From Chloroflexi bacterium RBG_13_51_18 (lineage in GTDB: Bacteria; Chloroflexota; Dehalococcoidia; Dehalococcoidales; RBG-16-60-22): a DNA stretch of 7,478 nucleotides. This document shows, one piece after another, positions 1 to 4,904 of the stretch (position 1 is the stretch's first letter; every line of letters starts with the position of its first letter). The position numbers were made by a program, and so were the translations under genes. The DNA lies in contig MGMR01000018.1 of assembly GCA_001796495.1 (NCBI GenBank), positions 1 through 7,478 of the forward strand. The letters are read 5' to 3'. The notes under the pieces are model-generated. The model had not been told where the DNA came from, made no database searches, and saw only the letters and a program-made list of their open reading frames with translations.

Positions 1-85
1 GTTTTGACCCTCCCGGTGCTGAGAGGATTCTACCCCCAAAACAAAATTCCTGTCGCCGGTGCTCCACCATTCTTGTGAAACACAC
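1..85 (-). other. Start of an unidentified transcript leaving the window
   Basis: The strong minus-strand promoter at 92-120 should start RNA near base 85, so this stretch is the 5' end of a transcript whose body lies outside the window. Reading leftwards, an ATG at 70-68 opens a frame with no stop before base 1 (23 codons, starting MVEHRRQEF). It has no Shine-Dalgarno, and a second frame is also open, so coding cannot be decided. The RNA contains a small GGTG-GAG-CACC hairpin and a CCUC/GAGG pairing. I recognise no riboswitch, tRNA, SRP RNA or RNase P RNA in it. It may be a coding start, a 5' leader or a small RNA. Confidence 0.3.
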
Positions 86-91
86 GTTATC

Positions 92-120
92 ATTTTAGTT
101 GTCCCGGAGTGAACTGTCAA
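92..120 (-). promoter_or_regulatory. Sigma-70-type promoter, leftward
   Basis: On the minus strand, TTGACA (120-115) and TAAAAT (97-92) are separated by exactly 17 nt. The -35 is consensus and the -10 matches 5 of 6. It lies 24 nt beyond the stop of the dehydrogenase gene and points the same way, so it serves the next gene to the left rather than that gene. The octamer TCAGGGGT stands 8 nt upstream of the -35, as it does at the XRE promoter. Confidence 0.75.
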
Positions 121-128
121 GTAAGCTA

Positions 129-136
129 ACCCCTGA
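129..136 (-). promoter_or_regulatory. TCAGGGGT motif upstream of -35 (copy 1)
   Basis: The minus strand reads TCAGGGGT here, 8 nt upstream of the TTGACA box. The same octamer is at 1723-1730 with the same spacing to TTGACT. This copy overlaps a perfect inverted repeat, CCTGA-T-TCAGG (132-142), which lies 1-2 nt beyond the stop of the dehydrogenase gene. It could bind a shared regulator; the XRE protein of this window is an obvious but untested candidate. Confidence 0.45.
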
Positions 137-143
137 TTCAGGA

Positions 144-1538
144 TTAACCTTGTTCTAATCTTCTCATTATTTCCACCGCCGCCACCAGCCCGGAAGCGGA
201 CGTCTGTACCAGACCACGGCTGACTCCCGTCCCATCTCCTACAGCGAACATATTTTTTATTTCCGTCTCCAAACACGCAGTAAGTTTCGGGCGGAAGGAA
301 TAAAACTTAACTTCTATCCCGTATAATAATGTATCCCCGGAGGCCACGCCCGGCATCATCTTGTCCATTGCCATCAGCATCTCAATAATGCCGGTTAAAT
401 GCCGGAAAGGTAGAGCAAAGCTTAAATCGCCCGGAGTGGCACTCTTCAACGTGGGCTTGAGCTTTCCTTCCTCGATGCGTGCCGGCGTGGAGCGCCTCCC
501 TTCCAGCAGGTTGCCCAACCGTTGCACCAGCACCCCTCCACCCAGTAAATTAGATAGTTTTGCCAAGTATTTACCATAAGCAATCGGCTCATGGAAAGGC
601 CTGGTAAAATCAGTACTTACCAGCAGCGCGAAATTAGTATTTCCGGTTTTCTTACCTGCATAGCTGTGACCGTTCACCGTTACTACGGGGTCGACGCCGC
701 CGGTGGACTCCATGATGACCTCTCCGGCGGGACACATGCAAAATGTCCTAATCCTGTCTTGAAAGCTCGGGGATTTGTATTCCAGCTTTATTTCATACAA
801 AACATCGGTCAGTTCTTTCATCACCGCATGCGGCACTTCCACGCGCACGCCTACATCAATGGGATTATTATGCATAGTAAGCTTGAGTCGTATCGCCTCG
901 TGGGAAAACCAGTCGGAGCCTTCTCTTCCCGGTGCCAGGACAAGGTATTTACAGTAATATTTCTCTCCATTCTCAGTCTCTACGCCTTTGACCTTCTTTC
1001 CCTCTACCAATACCCGTGATACCATCGTCCGGGTTTTTATCTCAATCTTGGGGAGAAGATAGTCCTGCATCTTTTTTAGAACTTCATAACCTTTTTCCGT
1101 GCCCATATGGCGTACCGGCGTTGGTATCAGGCGCAGGCCTGCCTGCTCGGCTTTTCGGCTCATCTGTTCGATGACCCCATCATCGCCGAACACTTTTTTA
1201 GTCGCGCCGAATTTCAAGTACAATTTATCTACATATTTAATCAGTCCCGTAGCACGTTCCTCACCGAGGTATTCGCTGATATGCCCACCCACCCGTGTTG
1301 AAAGCACCAGCTTGCCGTCACTGAAAGCGCCGGCCCCTCCCAGGCCACAAACCAGATTGCACGGCTGACACTCCGCGCAAGTTACACCTGTATCACGCAC
1401 CGGGCACTGCCGGCCGCTGATATCTCTGCCCTTTTCAATAAGCAGTACCTTCAACTTTTCCGATTGCGCAAGTTCCAGCGCAGCGAATATTCCGGCCGGC
1501 CCTCCGCCGACGATAATCACATCATATGCTTTATCCAT
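144..1538 (-). CDS. FAD-dependent dehydrogenase (COG2509-like), cysteine-rich
   Basis: The 464-aa product is a soluble flavoprotein oxidoreductase; its substrate is unknown. The N-terminus carries a Rossmann FAD-binding fold: GGGPAG at residues 11-16 and the ribose-binding acidic residue in LIEKG (E35). The family signature GLGGAGAFSDGKL follows at 65-77. The C-terminus has the second FAD contact (AVGDGTG, then RGLVQTSASG). C45, C54, C57, C60 and C64 give CxxCxxCxxxC, which could hold an Fe-S cluster, though in this family the cysteines may have another role. I chose the ATG at 1538-1536: GGAGGG lies 12 nt upstream and MDKAYDVIIVGGGPAG is a normal family start. A TTG at 1592 would extend the frame by 18 residues, but it lies inside a leader hairpin. 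The gene is monocistronic by its promoters and divergent from the XRE gene. Confidence 0.9.
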   Translation of the reverse strand: MDKAYDVIIVGGGPAGIFAALELAQSEKLKVLLIEKGRDISGRQCPVRDTGVTCAECQPCNLVCGLGGAGAFSDGKLVLSTRVGGHISEYLGEERATGLIKYVDKLYLKFGATKKVFGDDGVIEQMSRKAEQAGLRLIPTPVRHMGTEKGYEVLKKMQDYLLPKIEIKTRTMVSRVLVEGKKVKGVETENGEKYYCKYLVLAPGREGSDWFSHEAIRLKLTMHNNPIDVGVRVEVPHAVMKELTDVLYEIKLEYKSPSFQDRIRTFCMCPAGEVIMESTGGVDPVVTVNGHSYAGKKTGNTNFALLVSTDFTRPFHEPIAYGKYLAKLSNLLGGGVLVQRLGNLLEGRRSTPARIEEGKLKPTLKSATPGDLSFALPFRHLTGIIEMLMAMDKMMPGVASGDTLLYGIEVKFYSFRPKLTACLETEIKNMFAVGDGTGVSRGLVQTSASGLVAAVEIMRRLEQG

Positions 1539-1565
1539 TACGCCGTTTTTCCCTCCAGACACAAT

Positions 1566-1611
1566 AAAAAGCCGAGACAGACCTTTTGCCAATCGAATAT
1601 CTCAGCTTTTT
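1566..1611 (-). terminator. Terminator-like hairpin in dehydrogenase leader (candidate attenuator)
   Basis: On the minus strand, AAAAAGCUGAGA (1611-1600) pairs with UCUCGGCUUUUU (1577-1566). The 12-bp stem has one G-U pair, a 22-nt loop and a U-rich 3' side, as in an intrinsic terminator. It lies between the promoter at 1643-1671 and the start codon at 1538. An alternative pairing, CAGC just upstream with the GCUG of the 5' arm, would compete with it. This suggests transcription attenuation. It could instead be a simple leader hairpin with no control function. Confidence 0.45.
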
Positions 1612-1642
1612 GAGGCTGCCAACAAATTATCCGGCCAGAATA

Positions 1643-1671
1643 ATTATATCTGTAGTACGATTGTGCGTCAA
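1643..1671 (-). promoter_or_regulatory. Sigma-70-type promoter for the FAD dehydrogenase gene
   Basis: On the minus strand, TTGACG (1671-1666) is followed after 17 nt by a perfect TATAAT (1648-1643). Transcription should start near 1636, giving a leader of about 98 nt before the ATG at 1538. That leader contains the terminator-like hairpin. Confidence 0.75.
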
Positions 1672-1722
1672 GGAAATTGCGCTACTTTCCTTATGCTGAA
1701 TCATGGATAGCTTTGCCTCCAG

Positions 1723-1730
1723 TCAGGGGT
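1723..1730 (+). promoter_or_regulatory. TCAGGGGT motif upstream of -35 (copy 2)
   Basis: TCAGGGGT is followed by 8 nt and then TTGACT of the XRE promoter. Over 22 positions from the octamer through the -35, this region and the one at 136-115 on the minus strand agree at 17. AGGGG here could be mistaken for a Shine-Dalgarno of a TTG at 1739, but that TTG is the -35 box. Confidence 0.45.
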
Positions 1731-1738
1731 AACTTTAA

Positions 1739-1767
1739 TTGACTTTAGCCAAATGGCAAATTATAAT
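1739..1767 (+). promoter_or_regulatory. Near-consensus promoter of the XRE gene, with internal palindrome
   Basis: TTGACT (1739-1744), a 17-nt spacer, then perfect TATAAT (1762-1767). Transcription should start near 1774, only about 4 nt before the ATG at 1778, so the mRNA would be leaderless. The spacer holds the perfect inverted repeat GCCA-AA-TGGC (1748-1757), a plausible operator for autorepression by the XRE protein. Confidence 0.75.
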
Positions 1768-1777
1768 TAGAATCAAC

Positions 1778-2164
1778 ATGGACTACAGCATTAGTGATTT
1801 AGGCAAAATACTGAAGCAACAAAGGATAACCATCCCGCTCACCCTCCAGGAACTCGCCGCGGAATCCGGAGTGTCTTCTTCACACCTCGGCCGTATTGAA
1901 AGAGGCGAACGCTTTCCGTCGGCGCGCATTCTCCGTAAAATTGCTAAACCTCTCGGATTCAACGAGGATGAATTATTCACCCTCGCCGGTTTCCTTTCAC
2001 CGCAGGCTTCCGGGGTATCAGAAGAAACCGTTTCACGCTACAGCAACCGCCAACTGGACCCGTACGTAGCCAGAATGCTGGCTGATGAACCCGTGGAGAT
2101 ACAGCGCGCCGTTATCGGCATCCTCAGTCTACTGAAAAGCGTTGCGCGGGGAATATCCAAATAA
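1778..2164 (+). CDS. XRE-family helix-turn-helix transcriptional regulator
   Basis: This 128-aa DNA-binding protein has an N-terminal Cro/C1-type HTH at about residues 7-66. The core is LQELAAESGVSSSHLGRIERG, with recognition helix SSSHLGRIERGERFPSA and a well-kept RIERGER turn. The C-terminal half, with LDPYVARMLADEP and QRAVIGILSLLKS, has the look of a short dimerisation or signal segment that I associate with Dehalococcoidia regulators. I chose the ATG at 1778 because the in-frame TTG at 1739 is the -35 hexamer of the gene's own promoter and could not be in the mRNA. No Shine-Dalgarno precedes the ATG, consistent with a leaderless message. It is divergent from the dehydrogenase gene and closed by a terminator, so it is its own transcription unit. 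Its targets are unknown; autoregulation is suggested by the palindrome in its promoter. Confidence 0.9.
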   Translation: MDYSISDLGKILKQQRITIPLTLQELAAESGVSSSHLGRIERGERFPSARILRKIAKPLGFNEDELFTLAGFLSPQASGVSEETVSRYSNRQLDPYVARMLADEPVEIQRAVIGILSLLKSVARGISK

Positions 2165-2194
2165 AGCTTTCACCTCATCTTCATAATTCGCATT

Positions 2195-2216
2195 GAAGGG
2201 GAGGAATCCCCTTTTT
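2195..2216 (+). terminator. Intrinsic terminator after the XRE gene
   Basis: AAGGGGA (2196-2202), tetraloop GGAA and TCCCCTT (2207-2213) form a perfect 7-bp stem that runs into a T tract (2212-2216). It lies about 30 nt beyond the XRE stop codon and separates that gene from the kinase operon. Confidence 0.85.
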
Positions 2217-2231
2217 CATTAGTAATATCAC

Positions 2232-2260
2232 TTGATACGTTACTCAAAACGTGCTACATT
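2232..2260 (+). promoter_or_regulatory. Promoter of the kinase/response-regulator operon
   Basis: TTGATA (2232-2237) is followed after 17 nt by TACATT (2255-2260). The -35 matches 5 of 6 and the -10 matches 4 of 6. The spacer contains the inverted repeat ACGTT-6 nt-AACGT (2237-2252), a possible operator. Transcription should begin near 2267. The leader of about 40 nt can form the hairpin TTTGCC/GGCAAA (2273-2292) just upstream of the GTG start, which may limit translation. Confidence 0.55.
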
Positions 2261-2307
2261 TAAGTAAACTCGTTTGCCTGCTCCTGGGCAAAGACTGATG
2301 GATATTT

Positions 2308-3027
2308 GTGGAAACCAAAGAAGAGGAATGGCTAAGGTTTATCGATACCCTTAGCCACGAACTGAAAACACCTTTAACGTCGATAATCGCCGCCGCCGGC
2401 TTGCTGGAAGAAGAACTCCAGACCGCCGCCGATGAGTCCCATCGCAAGTTAATCCAGACCATTATCCGCAACTCTGCCTCCCTTGAATCCAGATTGGCTG
2501 AGCTTATGGATATCGTAAAAACTGGCAGCGGCAAGCTCCAACTACAGCTTGAGCCGGTCGACATGAAATCACTCATCCTTGGAACCTGTATGCAAATCAG
2601 CCCTCTTCTGCACAATAAAGAGCAGCAGCTGACAACGGATTTAGCAGACTCTCTACCTATTATTAGAGGTGATGGCCAGCGCCTGGAGCAAGTCCTACTT
2701 AATTTGATGAACAATGCCGTAAAATTCACTCCTGAAGGCGGAAAAATCACTGTCAGGATGCGGCAGCAGGAAGAGGGTATTTTAGTCCAGATCCAGGACG
2801 ACGGCATCGGCATTGCTAAAGACCAGCAGAATATGTTGTTTAAGCCTTATAGCCGCCTCAACGCCGATAGGCAGCGTCACCCCGGACTCGGACTCGGTCT
2901 GGCATTATCCAAACAGGTAGTAGAACTGCACGGAGGCAAAATCTGGGTCGAGAGCGAACACGGCAAAGGTAGCACATTCTCATTTTACCTGCCGCGGCGG
3001 CCTGCAACACATGGCACACCGCAATAA
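2308..3027 (+). CDS. Sensor-less histidine kinase (HisKA plus HATPase only)
   Basis: The 239-aa product is a cytoplasmic histidine kinase of a two-component system. The H-box FIDTLSHELKTPLTS places the phosphorylated His at residue 17. The N-box NLMNNAVKF is at 132-140 (N132, N136), the G1 box DDGIGI at 164-169, and the G2 box GLGLGL at 193-198. All ATP-binding elements are present, so it should be catalytically active. There is no membrane segment and no PAS, GAF or HAMP domain; only about 10 residues precede the H-box. The GTG at 2308 is the only reasonable start, since an in-frame TGA lies at 2296. No strong Shine-Dalgarno is visible. The response regulator starts 8 nt after its stop, so the two are co-transcribed and almost certainly partners. 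The input must come from another protein or through the kinase domain itself. Confidence 0.9.
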   Translation: METKEEEWLRFIDTLSHELKTPLTSIIAAAGLLEEELQTAADESHRKLIQTIIRNSASLESRLAELMDIVKTGSGKLQLQLEPVDMKSLILGTCMQISPLLHNKEQQLTTDLADSLPIIRGDGQRLEQVLLNLMNNAVKFTPEGGKITVRMRQQEEGILVQIQDDGIGIAKDQQNMLFKPYSRLNADRQRHPGLGLGLALSKQVVELHGGKIWVESEHGKGSTFSFYLPRRPATHGTPQ

Positions 3028-3035
3028 GGAGCGTT

Positions 3036-3734
3036 ATGAAAGTATTAGTTATTGAAGACGACCCCGGGATTATTGAAGTTGTCTCTTTGTGCTTCCAGTT
3101 ACGCTGGAGTGGCACCACGGTAATATCCGCCGCTAACGGACGGAAAGGTGTGGACCTGGTAGAAACAGAAAGTCCGGATGTGGTCATCCTGGATATAGGC
3201 TTGCCGGATATGGACGGCTACCAGGTGCTGCGGGAAATCCGCCGCTTCTCCGATGTGCCAGTTTTAATGTTGACAGTCAGGGGTGAGGATACCGATGTTG
3301 CCAAGGGCTTGGAGCTTGGCGCCGACGATTATATCACCAAACCTTTCAGCCACATAGAGCTAATCGCCCGAGTTCAAGCGGTACTACGCCGCGCACAGGG
3401 TTTAAATGTTACCGATGAAGAACGCCCCTTTATCTCCGGTAAACTCTCTGTCGATTTCGGCCGTAATGAAGTCATGATGAGCGGGCAATCCATCAAGCTA
3501 ACCTCAACCGAAAGGAAACTGCTATATCACCTCATCAGGAACGAAGGCCGCATCCTTTCTCATGAGAGCCTGCTGGCTAAAGTCTGGGGAGATACATACG
3601 TGGACGCCAGAGACCTGCTCCGCGTACACATACAGCACCTGCGTCAAAAACTTGAGGACAACTCCGAAAATCCCAGTATAATCGTTACCGAGCACGGCAT
3701 CGGCTATAAATTTATCCGTCCAACCGGCGCTTAA
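3036..3734 (+). CDS. OmpR/PhoB-family response regulator
   Basis: This 232-aa protein accepts phosphate from its kinase and binds DNA. The receiver domain (about 1-118) has the full active site: acidic pair D8/D9, phosphoacceptor D53 in ILDIGLPDMDG, T80 in MLTVRG, and K102 in TKPF. The C-terminal winged helix (about 130-230) has TSTERKLLYHLIRNEGRI and the DNA-contact end HIQHLRQKLE, ending in IGYKFI, as in PhoB, RegX3 and WalR. TAAGGAG lies 4-5 nt before the ATG and overlaps the kinase stop codon, suggesting translational coupling. PhoB-type proteins bind direct repeats with an 11-bp period, and such an array lies immediately downstream (3841-3901). The signal (phosphate or other) cannot be told from sequence. 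Confidence 0.95.
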   Translation: MKVLVIEDDPGIIEVVSLCFQLRWSGTTVISAANGRKGVDLVETESPDVVILDIGLPDMDGYQVLREIRRFSDVPVLMLTVRGEDTDVAKGLELGADDYITKPFSHIELIARVQAVLRRAQGLNVTDEERPFISGKLSVDFGRNEVMMSGQSIKLTSTERKLLYHLIRNEGRILSHESLLAKVWGDTYVDARDLLRVHIQHLRQKLEDNSENPSIIVTEHGIGYKFIRPTGA

Positions 3735-3840
3735 ATAACGGCCGTACCTTCAGTTCTCTTACCCGGAATTGCTACGTAATTTCATCCTTTTTTCACACCC
3801 ACTCTGCGCTTTTTCAGCCATCCCCTTTGTGACTTTTTTT

Positions 3841-3916
3841 CTTTATTAAAAGTTTACGGTATCTTTATGAAATCTTTATTTTTCTTAGACGCATCTTTAT
3901 GGTTCTATGTTAAATT
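3841..3916 (+). promoter_or_regulatory. 11-bp-phased direct-repeat operator (Pho-box-like) and weak promoter
   Basis: CTTTAT(G/T) occurs at 3841, 3863, 3874 and 3895, with start-to-start distances of 22, 11 and 21 bp. A degenerate copy GTTTACG fills the 3852 position and CTTAGAC the one near 3884. The pair CTTTATG-aaat-CTTTATT has exactly the 7+4 layout of a Pho box. Downstream is an extended -10, TG-T-TAAATT (3908-3916), with no good -35. That is the usual setting for activation by an OmpR/PhoB-type regulator. The rest of the gap (3735-3840) is pyrimidine-rich with T tracts but has no convincing terminator hairpin. Confidence 0.6.
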
Positions 3917-3936
3917 GAAAGTAGCCATTTAGTACT

Positions 3937-4746
3937 ATGACCCCAGAGATTGATAGGAAAATGGAAAAAATAAAAGTATTTTTATCCGACCCGCAGGTTC
4001 TTTTCAGGGAGGGAATCCATTTTATCCTCTCCGGAGAAGACGATTTTGAAGTCACCGGTGAGACCACCGGCAATGTGGAAGCTTTATCTCTTATAGAAAC
4101 CAATCCCCCTAATATTGCCATTTTAAGTATGCCGGACACCAAGGCTGATGGCGCTGAAATTACCCGCCGCATCCGCCGGAATATGCCCTCCGTTCATGTG
4201 ATACTCATCATGGATAAAAAAGAACCGGAAAAAGTATTCGCGGCTATCAAGAGCGGCGCGGGCGCCTGCCTGACCAAAGACACCGAACCGGAACATCTTC
4301 TCGATATTATCAGGGTAGTGGCGCAGGGAAGTCTCCCTATCATTGAAGAACTGTACACCCCGGCGATAGCATCGCTCGTCCTTACAGAGTTCGAAGACCT
4401 AGTCTCTATCAACGAGCAGTTTGATAATCTGCTGTCTAACCTTAACGCCAAAGAAATACAGATTCTCAACGCTATCACTACAAGCGGAAAAATCGACCAA
4501 ATAGTCGCCAAACTTGATATGAATGAAGATGTTATCCGGACCAGCCTGCGGCTGATACTAAACAAATTGGTATCTAATGAACAAGCGCGCAATATTATCG
4601 AGGTCGCACAACGGAGCCTCCCTTCTATCCTCCGCTCCGGCAAAGGCAACGGAAAAGCCAACGATTATGTCACCAAAGCAGAATTCAACGATTTCAAAGA
4701 CCACCTGATGGAGCGACTAAAGTCGTTTATCGGTGAGCTTACTTAA
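3937..4746 (+). CDS. NarL/LuxR-like regulator with degenerate (pseudo) receiver
   Basis: The product has 269 aa from this ATG, or 261 aa from the in-frame ATG at 3961, where the receiver sequence MEKIKVFLSDPQVLFREG begins. Neither start has a good Shine-Dalgarno, so the start is unsettled. Counting from 3961, the receiver (about 1-120) keeps the NarL-like outline. However, the acidic pair is DP (D10), the phosphoacceptor position in ILSMPDTKADG is S56 instead of Asp, and the Thr/Ser switch is M84. Only K106 is kept. A LuxR/GerE-like HTH region follows at about 155-215 (LNAKEIQILNAI...). It is also divergent, notably in the recognition part. A basic Gly-rich linker (RSGKGNGK) leads to a charged helical tail, probably a coiled coil. 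It is likely a phosphorylation-independent regulator or adaptor. It lies between the Pho-box-like array and the surface-protein genes. Confidence 0.8.
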   Translation: MTPEIDRKMEKIKVFLSDPQVLFREGIHFILSGEDDFEVTGETTGNVEALSLIETNPPNIAILSMPDTKADGAEITRRIRRNMPSVHVILIMDKKEPEKVFAAIKSGAGACLTKDTEPEHLLDIIRVVAQGSLPIIEELYTPAIASLVLTEFEDLVSINEQFDNLLSNLNAKEIQILNAITTSGKIDQIVAKLDMNEDVIRTSLRLILNKLVSNEQARNIIEVAQRSLPSILRSGKGNGKANDYVTKAEFNDFKDHLMERLKSFIGELT

Positions 4747-4784
4747 TATCAATATATATACATGAGGAGGAGGAATATATGTAA

Positions 4785-4853
4785 ATGAAGCAAAAAACAA
4801 GACGGTCGGCTTTCCGGACTGTCCGGGCAGGCAGCGGTAGTCGATCGCTTTAG
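4785..4853 (+). CDS. Possible leader peptide (22 aa) in a leader with start-stop
   Basis: The 158-nt gap 4747-4904 starts AT-rich and then shows GAGGAGGAGG (4764-4773), the strongest Shine-Dalgarno in the window. Five nt later comes ATG-TAA (4779-4784), a start codon directly followed by a stop. The next codon is ATG (4785), which opens a 22-residue basic peptide with six Arg and two Lys. ATG at 4762 gives an 8-codon frame, and ATG at 4871 gives another 8-codon frame whose end overlaps the AGGAGG (4887-4892) of the next gene. A short inverted repeat CCGGAC-T-GTCCGG lies at 4814-4826. I infer a translational control leader rather than a gene with its own function, but a real micropeptide is possible. 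Confidence 0.35.
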   Translation: MKQKTRRSAFRTVRAGSGSRSL

Positions 4854-4904
4854 AGGTTATATAGACCAACATGCACAAAGTTATACAGGAGGAATAAAGA
4901 AAAA

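Noticed and set aside
1..50. Second minus-strand frame near the left edge reading FVLGVESS, reminiscent of TsaD
   Set aside because: The residues after it do not follow the TsaD pattern (SCDET), and the start would be a TTG; too short to support.
361..1368. Plus-strand open frames opposite the dehydrogenase
   Set aside because: They are antisense shadows of a clear flavoprotein gene, with no recognisable domains or promoters.
1539..1592. Longer dehydrogenase start at TTG 1592
   Set aside because: The TTG lies in the leader hairpin, and the extra 18 residues precede a normal family start that has its own Shine-Dalgarno.
2244..2813. Minus-strand open frame of 189 codons across the kinase gene
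   Set aside because: It is Ser/Cys-rich low-quality antisense to conserved HisKA/HATPase motifs.
3277..3284. Third TCAGGGGT copy, preceded by TTGACA
   Set aside because: It lies inside the response-regulator gene, encodes the conserved TVRGED region, and lacks the TCAGGGGT-8-TTGAC order of the promoter copies, so it is probably chance.
3735..3840. Terminator after the response regulator gene
   Set aside because: There are T tracts but no stable hairpin in front of them, so only a pyrimidine-rich gap can be claimed.
3841..3901. CRISPR-like or satellite repeat
   Set aside because: The repeats are 7 bp on a helical 11-bp period, which fits a regulator-binding array rather than CRISPR repeats.
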